This document shows, piece after piece, positions 1 through 11,570 of a stretch of 64,000 nt of DNA; position 1 is the stretch's first letter, and the number at the start of each line of letters is the position of its first letter. The stretch is taken from NCBI GenBank assembly GCA_021229015.1, contig CM037781.1:68096345-68160344 (forward strand). Direction: 5' to 3'. Origin of the DNA: Solen grandis. Lineage: Eukaryota; Mollusca; Bivalvia; Adapedonta; Solenidae. The notes beneath the pieces are model-generated. The model was not told the DNA's origin. It searched no databases and saw nothing but the letters and a program-made list of their open reading frames with translations. The position numbers and the translations under genes were made by a program.

Positions 1-1070
1 TCATGCAAGAGATCACACTTTTAGTAAGTGTTTTGATGTAAGTTCCAATCATACTACAGGGAGGCATTTTGATATTGGGGATGCAGAGAGTTATTTTGCT
101 AAAATTAAAGTATAGTATCCAAAATAACGCCAAAGAATATGAGCGTATCAAATGCTTAATTATAATAAAAATGTCTCTATTAAATGCTTTTCACTTCAGG
201 GTTGATATGATATTGTCCAGGAAACATTCACGCGTAATACAAACACGTGCGTGATGCATCAATGCATTGGGAGATTTGCAGTTTTCTGTCTTGAATGTTA
301 AGTGGTACGACATTCGCTTCCGATCAGCAAATGATGAAATTTTTTAAATTTTCTGCAAACTGGAAGCAAGTAAATGAAATCCTTAAGAAGTTTGTCTCAA
401 TAAAATCAAATGTCAAATATTGTTGGAAAAGTTAAGTATAAAATCACCAGTGACAAATAATATTTTACTCAATACTTAAGTGAATTCACTAATGCTGACC
501 ACATAATATATGAAAGAACTTCTTAAATGGTCTAATTGCATTTAATCGGTGTGGCTTCTTTATGTACATGTAGTAAGTTTGATTGAAGTCCATGTTAACG
601 CTCATAAAATAAAGTAATTGTGTACATCTGGTTATTAATAAATTGACAAAGATCTATTTCACATGCTTTCATATGATTTTTCAAGCATTAGACAACAAAA
701 AAGTTATGATCGTTTCTCTATCTACCGCCAAAGGGATGTATAAAACGATGTTATCTTAGCCCTTAAAATAACTAACTGTCGCGTAACAAATGCGTGTCTT
801 CATAGCTGAAACAAATCAAGAATTTCAAAATAAATTTGAATTCACAAAAAATATTAAAATAAAGATATACTGTCTTTATGGAATAAGCTTAGGAACTTAT
901 GTATACCATCATAGGAAGCAAACAATATTTAAAGAATAAAACTGAAAATTCTGCATCATTTCTGTATGCTGTTCAATGGGACAATAACACCGAGCTTTTA
1001 AATTTCCCATATTTGTAAACAACATATATTTTAGATAATCACACGAGATGCATTTTCCAATATTCTGAAA

Positions 1071-1514
1071 GGAACTGATAAGCTGATCTTCTTTCAGTTG
1101 ATAGTAATTTTTTAGGAACTAAAATTCTTTCAGTTGATAGTTGCTATGGAACTTAGCTGTAACAGTTTATTTACGGAACTGATAATCTGATCTTCTTTCA
1201 GTTGATAGTAGCTATGGAACTTAGCTGTAACAGTTTATTTACGGAACTGATAATCTGATCTTCTTTCAGTTGATAGTAGCTATGGAACTTAGCTGTAACA
1301 GTTTATTTACGGAACTGATAATCTGATCTTCTTTCAGTTGATAGTTGCTATGGAACTTAGCTGTAACAGTTTATTTACGGAACTGAAAATCTGATCTTCT
1401 TTCAGTTGATAGTAGCTATGGAACTTAGCTGTAACAGTTTATTTACGGAACTGATAATCTCATCTTCTTTCAGTTGATAGTAGCTATGGAACTTAGCTAT
1501 AACAGTTTATTTAC
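1071..1514 (+). repeat. 68-bp tandem repeat, about 5 full copies plus degenerate leading copies
   Basis: GGAACTGATAATCTGATC recurs at 1175, 1243, 1311, 1379 (one base different) and 1447, an exact 68-bp step. Each unit ends in CAGTTTATTTAC. The first copies (1071-1174) are irregular. The homologous places in units B (about 12655-12725) and C (about 24330-24420) carry only one diverged copy, so the expansion is private to unit A. Confidence 0.92.
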
Positions 1515-1630
1515 GCAAAAGTCATATTGATATATATCTTTTTAATATATACGTAGGCATATGGCCAATCTATGTCATATATTTTATATCTTATATTCAT
1601 TTCGGTTGTTTCCTAGCTGTTTTATGGTGA

Positions 1631-1730
1631 NNNNNNNNNNNNNNNNNNNNNNNNNNNNNNNNNNNNNNNNNNNNNNNNNNNNNNNNNNNNNNNNNNNNNN
1701 NNNNNNNNNNNNNNNNNNNNNNNNNNNNNN
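1631..1730. other. Assembly gap, 100 N
   Basis: Exactly 100 N, a conventional placeholder. The flanks align with a continuous stretch of unit B near 12815-12860, which suggests that little real sequence may be missing unless unit A carries its own insertion here. Confidence 0.98.
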
Positions 1731-2149
1731 TAGTCGGTAAATTATGTGACAGACTGGAAATGAATCTAGGGAGTATGTTTACTTTGGTAACATTTTTTCT
1801 TGTTATCGAAACATCCATGAAACGCATGGAAGTTTAATATATTATAGCTTGGTGACTTTTTGTGAAAATTGTATTCATAGATAATAAAAGCTTATTGAAA
1901 CATACATACCACTATCAATAAAAAAAAAGAAATATCATTAACATGAAGATCAACAATTAAAACGCACTGTTCCAAGACTAATAAACTAATGGCTATATGA
2001 CTACTTTATTTTATAAGCATAATTATTGAATTTTGAATAGAAAAGCTCTCTTTAAAAACATTGCCTGTTTCGTTTATTGGTTTTTTTTAACCATGAACAT
2101 TCTTCTCGTCGATAAAATAACAGATATTATATTGTTTAAATATGTTTGA

Positions 2150-2460
2150 TGAATGGTTAGAGCGTCAGCCTAGGAGTCCAAACGTCGTTGGTTCGATCCC
2201 CAGTCGTAATATACCACAGTCGTAAACAAGGATACTGATTTAGCTTGGGCTTGGGCAAGAATGTTATAACATCTTAAAATCATGTGTGTGTGTGTGTGTT
2301 GGAGGGGGGAGGGGGTTAATAAAGTCATTGTTTTATATTATTTGTTTTTGTTTGTTTGTGTTATTTTATTTTCAAAAGAACAATGATACTGATACAAGCT
2401 TGGGCTTGGCGTTTAGCATATAGGAGTAGTTTTAGGACTTCGGAATGTCATAATATCTTC
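2150..2460 (+). mobile_element. Old tRNA-derived SINE relic in unit A
   Basis: An A-box-like ATGGTTAGAGCGT and a B-box-like GGTTCGATCCCC are followed by the family body (GTCGTAAACA..., GCTTGGGCTTGG, AGGAGTAGTTTTAGGA). Part of the body occurs twice, around 2221-2275 and 2376-2460, separated by a (TG)n tract at about 2283-2300. Diverged relics of the same insertion sit at the corresponding place in units B (about 13050-13200) and C (about 24737-24890), so the SINE inserted before the units duplicated. Confidence 0.7.
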
Positions 2461-2842
2461 TAAATCAATGAGTTCAAAATCGTACGTGTGTATGAGGGGT
2501 CAGTACTTTGTGAGACAGTAAACAGACAATAAATGACATTCTTTTTTTCAAAGACTTGATAATTGTCGGGTAAATGCTTATGCTTCATAATTATCTTACA
2601 AATAAAACACAAATATCAGTCTATTTTGGAAGTATATGTTTTGTGTAGGAGATTCCTACAGTTCGGCTTAAACCGATACATAACGCTTTTCTTGCTGTAT
2701 ATTTCTTTATTTCTGCTTTCATTCGATGTTACAGCACGTGTCTCTATCTACATGGTACTCTCGATTCGAACATACTCTAATTTTGAAATAGGATCATGTT
2801 TCTAACTCAATCATGTTCTACAGATTCTATGAAATTATAAAA

Positions 2843-2948
2843 ATGGTTATATTAGCTTCAATCCATACCCCCTCATGATAAGTTGTGCCAAATTTACTTA
2901 TCATAAAACCATACATTTCACTTAAAAGTAATTGAAGCTAATACTACC
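2843..2948. repeat. Nested foldback (possible MITE)
   Basis: Outer arms TATTAGCTTCAAT (2850-2862) and ATTGAAGCTAATA (2931-2943) are perfect reverse complements. Inside lies a second perfect pair, ATGATAAGT (2875-2883) and ACTTATCAT (2896-2904). It lies in the foreign DNA that splits unit A. No target duplication was identified. Confidence 0.5.
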
Positions 2949-3137
2949 ACCTAAACATGATTTTTTATGTTTGCAACACAATTCTAGAAAACTACAATGT
3001 ATAAGCTATTTAACTTAACATTTAGTTATTTTAAGTCTGTCAATTCTCATTTTTCTCAATCTAGTCATTCTTACACTCACGCTTTTGAACAATATAATTT
3101 TATCAAGTAAGTAAACACAATATCATTTATAAAAACA

Positions 3138-3180
3138 ACAACAACAAAAAACAACAACAACAACAACAAAAAACAAACAG
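3138..3180 (+). repeat. (CAA)n-type microsatellite
   Basis: Interrupted AAC/CAA repeats. Between about 2690 and 3957 I otherwise see only AT-rich sequence without a gene. This is where the 3' end or LTR of the adjacent minus-strand BEL/Pao element would be expected, but no LTR pair can be shown. Confidence 0.8.
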
Positions 3181-3957
3181 TATTTCTAAACATAAGCAAA
3201 TGTTTATACTGCTTATCATATTCACTTTTCAAATGGCAATTATCTTAACCTGAATGCGTTACATTCATGTATTACTGAATGCAAAAAATATTAGAATTAC
3301 ATTCTTGAAGACTTTTCAAATATTTAATAATCAATGAATCAAATTATCAAAGTGTCTTCCTGTTCTTTTTCGTATATGTATAAACATACACTGTATTCAA
3401 ATATTTCAATAAACAGATGAAACCTAGAAATCTCATTCCTTGAAATTTCATTTTCTATCCCAAATGTACACCTGTATACACCGGCAATACATATACATTG
3501 AAAAAAACATTTACAAAAAGTTGCAGGACCACTGGACCAATACTGTATTATTCTTTTAGATGAGACCCAAAATGTGTATGTTCATCTCTATGAATTAACA
3601 AATAATGACAATAGAACATACATACAAAATTCTAATGTCCCTCAAATTAACAAATAATGACGGTTTGAAAAATAACTTTTTTAAATATATCATCATCAGC
3701 ATGGTCCCTAATCAGGTCCTTTTATGATTCTGCATCGTCCATCAAGGATCCTTGGCCCTTCTCAGTCATTCATGTTCTATCTACAATTCCATCATTTTCT
3801 GACATATCTTTCAATAAATTATAACTAATTTAAAAAGCAAATCTGGTGATAGCACAGGGATTATTATGCCCCTTAACACAGTGCCTATCACCTAAATGAT
3901 TTCACAGATTTTTTTCCACAATAGCCTATTTACTTGGTTCAATTAAACACAGCCGTT

Positions 3958-4260
3958 TTATTGGTCGTCTGAACACATTTTTCCAACACAAACATCAACT
4001 ACGCGCACATGTCTATCAGAACCTGGATATACTGCTGTAATTCTACCAAGTGACCATTCTCCACGGGGTTTATCAGTTTCTATCACCAGAACAACATCTC
4101 CTGTCTTATAATCACGTGTTTCCTTAAACCACTTTCTCCTGTTGCTTAGCATTGGTATAAATTCACGCATCCATCTGCACCAGAAATGTCTCACAATTTC
4201 CTGTACACATCTCCGGCGCTTCTTCACATTATATACATTTGTGTCAACTGTTTCTGGAAC
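3958..4260 (-). pseudogene. BEL/Pao pol C-terminal domain, fragment
   Basis: The minus-strand frame reads through a basic stretch rich in W and R (RHFWCRWMREFIPML), then YKTGDVVLV and a GEWSLGRITAVYPGSD segment. This matches the small domain (DUF5641 type) at the C-terminus of BEL/Pao polyproteins, following the integrase. It is the last part of the decayed element and lies just downstream of the integrase in that strand's sense. No LTR can be identified next to it. It is a dead fragment with no intact upstream frame. Confidence 0.75.
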
Positions 4261-4328
4261 AAATATCCCTCCAGCCTGTCCATGAAATGATTTGGAAACA
4301 AAACAGTATCATCAGTAGGATTTGATGT

Positions 4329-5313
4329 TTAGTATGATATTGGACGACTGTTGATTAGTCCTTCTGCCCCAACAACAGCACTGAGTAGTTCTTCATCAGA
4401 AACATCTGCACTTTTTAGAACCTTATAAATTGCTTTCTTTGCACTTTTTACCATGCTTTCATAAATCCCTCCAAAATGTGGTGCTAAATGAGGATTAAAG
4501 TGCCACCTAATTTTGTTTTTGTTGCCAGATTCCTGAATTTTGCTTTTGTCCATTTTATCTAGCAGCTCTTTTAGTTCTCTATGAGCGCCAACGAAATTTG
4601 TACCATTATCCGAATGTATTTCTTCTGGAAACCCTCTTCTGCTTGACATTCTATAGAAAGCATTAAGGAAAGAATCTGTATCTAGACCATACGCTATTTC
4701 CAAATGCACAGCTCTTGAATAAAGGCAAGTAAATAAGCATAGGTATCTTTTTTGTCTCGACTTTCCCCGCCCTTGTTTTGTAAGAAAAGGTCCAGCATAA
4801 TCAACCGAACAATATGCAAAGGCTCTCATGGATTTTCTCAACCGTGCTGATGGAAGAGGCGCCATTATTTGTTGTGAAAGGTTTGCTTTTAATCTTTTAA
4901 CAACAACTACATATAGTTTCCCACTCACGAATCTCCTCTCGACCTCCTATAAGGCAGTACTTTTGAGATAACAATGCCAGCGTTTAATTGGTCCCGCAAT
5001 GGTTACCTTCTTCATGATGGTGTTTTACTAGTAACTTTGTTACACGAGATTTCCTTGGAAGAATAAAAGGAAATACTGTGTCATATGGTAGAAACCTGGC
5101 ATTTGTAAGTCTAGTATTACACCTCATTATTCAATTTTCATCCAGTTTAACATTTAATGCATACAGTTTGCTATTTCTGGACACTGCTTGATCTTTCACA
5201 AGGCTTTTGTGTTCCTCAGGAAAATGTTTCACTTGTGCTTGGTGTATTAAAATGTAGTCAGTGTCTTGTATTTCTTCCACTGATAGGACTTTGTCTATTT
5301 TCTTATTATCCAT
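4329..5313 (-). pseudogene. BEL/Pao integrase, broken
   Basis: The long minus-strand frame 4329-4928 (199 codons) shows the integrase core: VDYAGPF with the first acidic residue, HSDNGTNFVGAH with the second, and HFGGIYESMVKSAKKA with the glutamate region, then INSRPISY. The wording (CLYSRAVHLE, FLNAFYRMSSRRGFPEEIHSDNG) is characteristic of BEL/Pao rather than Ty3/Gypsy. An upstream 60-codon frame at 5131-5313 (HFPEEHKSLV) fits the N-terminal integrase region. The two frames are separated by stops and frame changes, so no single integrase can be made. Confidence 0.88.
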
Positions 5314-5498
5314 TTGCTTGCAATTATTTACAAATCTTGATACCCATGCTACTATTCGAACTAAACGTAGCCAATCAAGAATCTCACTGGATCTAGTCTG
5401 TTATCACCATCATTTTCTATGCCAACATATGCAGAGCTTTCAAGTTCATTACTATATTTGTTTTTCTTGAATTCAATATCTGCTGAATATTTGGCATT

Positions 5499-5910
5499 TT
5501 AGATAGTAATTGGCCAATTTTCCTCCTTACTTTTTAAAAACTCTGGACCTCTCAACCACAGTGATGAACCTACAAGTTTTTCAGCAGTTGCCCCCCCCCC
5601 CCTTGATGAAATATCTGCAGGATTTTCATGAGTAGAAACATACTGCCATTGTTTTGGTGAACTTTGTTCCTGAATCTCTCCAACCCTATGTGCAACAAAT
5701 GGTTTTAGCCTCCTACTTTCACTACTGATCCAGTGGATTACATTCATACTATCTGTCCAGAACACAACTTCATTCATGGGCATATTGAGCGCCTCTGAAA
5801 CTATCAGGGATACTCGTAGTCCTAGTACAGCTGCTGTCAACTCTAATCTAGGTATACTTATTGCTTTCAGAGGTGACACTTTGCTTTTACTACATATGAA
5901 TTTCACAATG
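5499..5910 (-). pseudogene. BEL/Pao RNase H region, broken
   Basis: A 135-codon minus-strand frame has SIPRLELTAAVLG, VVFWTDSMNVIHWI and QYVSTHENPADISSRG, the conserved order of the BEL/Pao RNase H module. The E of RLEL and the D of WTDS are visible acidic residues. A 12-C run at 5591-5602 falls within the frame as a run of glycine codons and is a likely site of length change or sequencing error. It continues from the RT region to its right and precedes the integrase to its left on the minus strand. Confidence 0.85.
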
Positions 5911-5974
5911 ATATTTCGATTTGAATCTACATGTCGAACATAAACAACTGTCCCATATGCTTCCTCAGATGCAT

Positions 5975-6990
5975 CTACAAATACATGTACAACCGACTGT
6001 TATTGTCATCATATGACAAACTTCTTGAAATCACCATTTTATTCAGCACTACCAGTTCATTTAGCCATTCAGTTATTTTCTTTCCTAATTCACAGTCAAT
6101 TTCATCATCCAAATCATAACTTCTTAACCAACATTGTTGTAGAAGAATTTTGCCACGAATAATATAAGGGGAGAGAAATCCTATCGGATCAAATAGACTT
6201 GCTACTTGCTTCAACAAGTTCCTCTTTGTAACAGATGGGAGTGTCTTTTCTATGATGTCAAATACGAACACATCTTCTTCTGACTTCCACGTCACCCCTA
6301 ATGCCTTGGTGGTTGGTAAATAACTTGTATCTAGATTTACTTCTAAAGCTCTGTCTTTCTGTGCAATTTGCTCAAGTACTATTCTGGAGTTGGAAAGCCA
6401 CTTTTTGCACACATTCCTGCTTTACTCCACAATTCTGACAATTGTGCATATAACTCTATTGCCTGTTTTTCTGTTGTTAGTGAGTCCATAGAATCATTCA
6501 TGTAAGTCGATTTTATCACTTTCTCTGCAGCTAATGGATAAGATTCTTTGTTTGTCTAGCATTTGTTTGCGATACCAGTTGAGCTAGAAATGGTGATGCA
6601 TTGACTCCGAATACCAGCGTTTTGAATTCATATTCGTCGTCATCCCATAATAACCTATGATACATCCTATCTGTCTCGTGTATCCCAACTTGCAGATACA
6701 TTTCACTTATATCACAAACTAGTGCAATATCATTTTTGCGAAAACGCAATAAAACATCAAAGAGTTCATTCTGAAGCTTAACTCCTCTTTGTATGAAATC
6801 ATTCAGATATACACCCTTATATTTTGCTGCAGCATCAAACACAATTCTAACCTTAGTTGTTTCTCTTTCTGGTTTAACAACTGGGAAATATGGCAGATAC
6901 CATACCTTATTGGTTTTTCTTCTTCTTCTGGTACATTTCTTAAGTAGCCTTTGTTCATATATTTCTGTATTGTTTCTTGGTATGCATCTT
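5975..6990 (-). pseudogene. BEL/Pao reverse transcriptase, broken
   Basis: Three minus-strand pieces. 6531-6842 holds the RT palm start, [15 protein letters not shown] and [13 protein letters not shown]. At 6493-6504 the catalytic box reads YMND where the family has YMDD, so the first of the paired aspartates is replaced. 5975-6412 holds the following segment (KRNLLKQVASLFDPIGFLSPY, RGKILLQQCWL), typical of BEL/Pao. Stops and frame changes separate the pieces. The element is clearly inactive. Confidence 0.88.
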
Positions 6991-7138
6991 TAATATTTGT
7001 GTCTTTTTTTTTTTAAAACTTTTTCTATAATTGTTCCAAACGTTTCTTTGCCATTTCATAATTTTTTGGAATTTCACCATGATCTTGTTTCCATGGGATT
7101 TTTACTTCATAATGCCCATTTTTGTAGTGTAGGGCTCT

Positions 7139-7560
7139 TCACTTTTTCAAAACATTTTGTTCTTCAATTGTTAATGTCTTCTTTTTTACTTGTGTACCAT
7201 AGCTGTCCAGTTCCCAGAACCCTTTTATCATACTATCTAAGTCTGTGTCTTTAACAAAGTATGTTGAATACACACTGGTTTGTTCACAATTGCTGACATT
7301 TCCCACACATGTCCAACCTAGAGGTGTCAGCCTAGCAATTGGTTCTCCTGGTTCTCCAGTTACTTCTCCCATGCATCTGTGAAGATCTGAATAGTCAAGA
7401 CCAATCAGTAGGTCTATCTTTGACATTTTGCTTATCTTTGGAATGATTATGTCTTTCAAATGAGTCCATTTTTGAACATATTGGTTCCAGTCTACTGGTT
7501 TCAGTTTCCCTGTAAGTTTACATACACTACATCCTTGTTTAGTATTTCCAAATTATAAAT
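7139..7560 (-). pseudogene. BEL/Pao protease/linker region, broken
   Basis: The minus-strand frame 7139-7459 contains IDLLIGLDYSDLH and TPLGWTCVGNV, which in BEL/Pao elements lie at the end of the aspartic-protease region (DUF1758 type) just before RT. The active-site part of the protease is not readable in one frame. It lies between gag (right) and RT (left), the expected order on the minus strand. Confidence 0.75.
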
Positions 7561-8505
7561 GACTTTTATTTGCATTGTATGGACTTGGACTATTACCACA
7601 CATTCCAAAAATTGTTTCATTTGCCGTTATTAAATACTCATTTTTTTGAATTACAAATGTTCTCAGTGTTTTCACACTCTCTGTTTCTGAGTTTTTAACA
7701 ATCCATCTGTAGTATCTTGTCAACATTGATTCAGGTAATTTGGCTTGAAGCTTTATGTATAAAAACCCTTGCTTCAAATCATTTCCATTCCTTCCTCTTG
7801 CAAATTTATAACAGCTATATCTAATAAATCTGCAAACCTTTCGATTGCCTTTGGGTTTTCGGACTTGATTTTTGGGAACCTTTCTATTTCTTCAAGAAAC
7901 ATTGTCACTTTCCGTCTATCTCCTCCATATTTTTCTCCACTTTTTCTTTCGCAGCATTAAAAGCAGCTGCAGAGTGTCCCAGATCTTCTATACTCTTCAG
8001 AGCTTCACCTTGCAAGTATTGTCTAAGCTGAAATAACTTGTACTCTCCAGTTGCTGGTGCAGAATCTACACAAGCATTGAAAAATTCTTTCTTTGCTGGG
8101 TATTTTCTCTTATTTCTATTAAACATAGGAATTGACACACGTTTGAGCTGAGGGCCGCCGTGGCCGAGCGGTTACAGTCGTGGACTACAAATCTCTCAGC
8201 CCCTTACCGCTGTGGGTTTGAATTCCGGTAGGGACTTCGGATTTTTCATGTGAGAAGCCTTCCAGCTGGCTTGCGGTAATTCGGCGGTTCTACCCGGGTA
8301 CCTCTGTGTACTCAGGGTCTTCCTCCACCTGTTATTAGCTGGACGTCGCTATATGATTGAAATAATATCGCATTGACGGTAAACTCCAATACAACAACAA
8401 CAACATGTTTGAGCTATTTCCATAAATCATCCCCAATATTTTTCTCTTCATTTGACTTGCTTACAGGTTCTTTCTTAGTCTGGCAGTTGCAGCATCAAAT
8501 TCTAT
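7561..8505 (-). pseudogene. BEL/Pao gag, broken and interrupted by a SINE
   Basis: The minus-strand frame 7905-8138 (SIPMFNRNKRKYPAKKEFF, LRQYLQGEALKSIEDLG) matches the DUF1759-type capsid region of BEL/Pao. A further frame lies at 7561-7777. Coding-like sequence continues beyond the SINE inserted at 8150-8406 to about 8505, where unit A sequence resumes, so the element is truncated inside gag and no 5' LTR is present. A stop and at least one frameshift are visible on the far side of the SINE. Confidence 0.75.
8150..8406 (+). mobile_element. tRNA-derived SINE inside BEL/Pao gag
   Basis: Bounded by a 9-bp target duplication GTTTGAGCT (8141-8149 and 8407-8415). The 5' head is tRNA-like (GTGGCCGAGCGGTTACAG as A box, GGGTTTGAATTCC as B box), the middle holds CTACCCGGGTACC, and the 3' end is (CAA)n. 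It belongs to a different family from the SINE at 17743. It inserted after the BEL/Pao copy. Confidence 0.9.
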
Positions 8506-9244
8506 TTCCCTGTTTAATGCAGTGCTTTAAATTATATTTTTTCATGTTTGTTTAACTTTCGTTGATTTTATTTTATTTATGATTTTTTATCTCGATGAAT
8601 TTCTTTTTTCGAATCGAAAGTACGAATATATTGACGCACCTAAATGCTTTATTTAATGTCAATATAAATAACATATTGCACAGTATGACTAGGTTGTTTT
8701 TGTACATACAAGAATATAAATAGTGAAAATAATTTTCGAACAATAAGCAAATATAGACAAAGTGGAAATCATTGTTCAAATTGCTTTTGCACGTCTCAGT
8801 TACTCGAGAGCATTTCCTCTTTACCACAGGCGATCCTTGCAATTGCTTATTTTTTCCATTTACAAACGACAAACCGTCTCATTTCACAAGATCAACTTAA
8901 ATGTACTGTCTGGAACTCACGCACTGTGTAATGTTAACACACAAGATACGACCCTTTTGGGTTGTCTGTAAAGAAAAGCAGTCTGCACGTGTGTTCATTA
9001 GCCTTTGTAAATTTACAAATGTTATTTATGTTTATTTCGGGTAACAGTGTTCAACCTATGCTCTAAACCTTTTTATGTAGGACTTTTGTCTAACTACTGT
9101 GTTCTTTTCTTGTAACCGCCCTATGATATAAACTTAATTGCAAAAAAACATATAGTAAAACGACTAAAATTTAAAGACCTTATACTTCCACTTTCTGTTT
9201 GCATGAACCAATAAATGATGAATTAATCAATTTGTTTGGAAGTT

Positions 9245-9340
9245 ATTTCGCATTGAGACAGCGCTATACCTGTATATGTTTCATGATGACAAAATGTCAC
9301 CGAATGACTCAAATGACAGTGGAACACTAAACCCAAGCAT
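9245..9340 (+). mobile_element. SINE 3'-end relic shared by all five units
   Basis: The sequence from TCGCATTGAGACAGCGCTATACC through GAATGACTCAAATGACA to the tail is the 3' portion of the SINE family seen intact at 17743-18046. Counterparts are at about 14165-14262 (B), 22083-22145 (D), 25757-25840 (C) and 31385-31490 (E), each a few hundred bases after the GTCTGGAACTC landmark. Shared position implies one insertion before duplication. Confidence 0.6.
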
Positions 9341-11570
9341 CAACAGGATCGGTGTTCATTTCTCCATTAATGCACAAAAATTATGGAGCTTTATGACTTA
9401 AAAAATTACAAATTATTGTACATGCACGCAATGTACTTTACATTTTCAATTAATGTCTAAACAGTAAAAAAAAAAAAAAAAAGAAAATGATAAGCATTTT
9501 GTATATACGGTAAATACCTTTGAGATAACATTACACCTTACAGGTACTTTGCAGTTTTGTTCGTCCGATACGAGTAATCAAAGATTGTTTTTCCTTAGAT
9601 AAATGATTAAACGATAAAACACTACTTTCACTGTCAATGTCAGGATTATTGCAGATTTATGGCTGCAAATTGCAAATGATGTGAATTCTAGAGCATAAAA
9701 GGCAGTGTTGACATAGTTTCAGACATAATTTAAAGTGTTAATTATCCTAATAGCATAACCATCTCCAGCAGAAGCTATTGAAAATCATCGAAATATATAG
9801 TTAATGGGAATTGCAGACTGCATTTTTATGCACAGGAAATTTATTTACGATTTAGGAAATTTGAAATAAATAATACCAGTAGCAGAAGACGATCTATTTA
9901 AGAAAGGCATCAAACTAAGATGAACTTCAAAACTTTAACTTCAGCCCAATTAATACACAACGAAAGAATTTTATGAAAATAACCAAAGCAAGGAAATTAC
10001 AAATGTTTGTGTTAAAGGTTTAATGAAAAAAATAGCTTAGATTGTGTTATTATTTTTGCGTTTTTTCTTTTTCGTGCTTTAAATTAATATTATAACGATA
10101 AATGTGTAACCTGATAAATAATAAATACCACATAAACCAAGGAGCTTGTTTATGATTGTTAAATACAAATATTTGTATTGAAAAAATTAAGGTCCGAATA
10201 GCAAACATATAGTACGAGAGACTGAAAAAGAAGGACAGATTAGATTGAAAAATGGAAAACGCACCTGGGGTTTCGTTAACTTAAATTCGCTATCATCTCT
10301 TTTCAAACAAAGCATATTTTGTATATGAAATTGAATGTTATATAACCAATATTCTTTGAGTTTTAACATATAAATATTTTCAACCTACACTTCATTAGGG
10401 AACCATTATTTCTTGTCCGTTCCACGATAGACTGTTCTACAATTGCAATACGGTTGTGCTAATGTTATGTATGACAGTCCTACAAAATATTAAATTTGAG
10501 ATGCAACGCTTCAAATCAATACCCAAGCTTCCCTTAAATCCGCTTACATTTGATCAATATGAACGACTGTGGCTGTTCTTTTATTTCTTATCGAGCTATT
10601 TGTTTTGCATTGCTTATATATCAGAAACCTTTTAGGAATATTTTGTCTTCTATTATAACATATAATTTGCACATGACTGACTACAAATTCGGTTATGCGA
10701 GTATTCCGTTTGTCTAGTTTAAATCTCATCTGATGTGTTGGGTTCAGTTACCTTCACGCATACTGTTTACATTAACACGTCTTGCAACGCTCTTATACTT
10801 TTAATAGTTTATTTTGCATTTCATTTCACAGTTCAATATAACTACCATAGCGATACCACGGAGATAGTTCTGCTATCTTCAAGAACAGTGATTTAAAGTA
10901 AACTTTACATATTCTACCTCTGTTTCAGCCATCTGATTTAGATATCGTAATATATTTTTGCACTAGAAAAATGTTCTTGATGAAATATTCAAAATAATTT
11001 CTGAATATCTTTAGGTCTGCTATCGCAAATCCATCTGGAGTAATATATTTAATGTTTCAGAGGTAATAATCGTATCTATAAGTTGGGGCATGGTGTCTTT
11101 TGGAAGAAAACAACAACAAAAACAATCAAACAGAGATAGTATAAACAACTTTAATAAGTTGTACTGAGTGGGTTTACCGAAGAAATAAAGTTAACTTAAG
11201 ATTCGTCATAATAAGCATAAGCTTTAGGTATAAATGGCAGCGTGGTCGTAATGTAAATTCCTCGTATATTCATTTTATAGTGTTCTTTTCAAGACTTTCG
11301 CAGATTGGAGGTTATTACATGTTTTATATTTAAGCAATATTTGACGTTTTATTAGTTTAGCAACTATGATGACTTTGCACGTAACCTGTTTTCCAACTTA
11401 GTTATTTCTTTTTTTTATCAAGGGAACCTCGCTATATCTGAAAAATGAAATTTCTAGGCACAATAACATTTATTTGCAATACCCGCTTAAAAATACATAT
11501 ATATGTATATTGGCTGTACTATTATCATAGTATTGATGATATTTCATCGCATTTGTAGTTTTATCTTTTA

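Larger units (their letters stand above)
1..11570 (+). repeat. Unit A of an ancient five-copy direct array (split by an insertion)
   Basis: First of five diverged copies of a non-coding unit. Landmarks shared in order with the later copies: a leader near 1-120 (compare 11571 and 23125), TTGTCTCAATAAAATCAAA at about 394 (11952, 23545), CTTAGCCCTTAAAAT at about 757 (12310, 19313, 23991), a SINE relic at 2150, GTCTGGAACTCA near 8903 (13765, 21900, 25470, 31150), a SINE 3' relic near 9245-9340, a CACCTGGG...TTTCGTTAAC block near 10265, and GGTGTCTTTTGGAAGAAAAC near 11090. The unit breaks off at about 2690 and resumes at about 8505, so roughly 5.8 kb is inserted and the native length is about 5.7 kb. 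Matches are full of small indels and no reading frame is conserved between copies, so I read it as non-coding. Boundaries are approximate. Confidence 0.7.

Noticed and set aside
2690..3957. LTR of the BEL/Pao element
   Set aside because: No matching partner exists at the other end, so an LTR cannot be shown.
8150..8225. Functional tRNA gene
   Set aside because: It is the head of a SINE bounded by a 9-bp duplication, and the cloverleaf is degraded.
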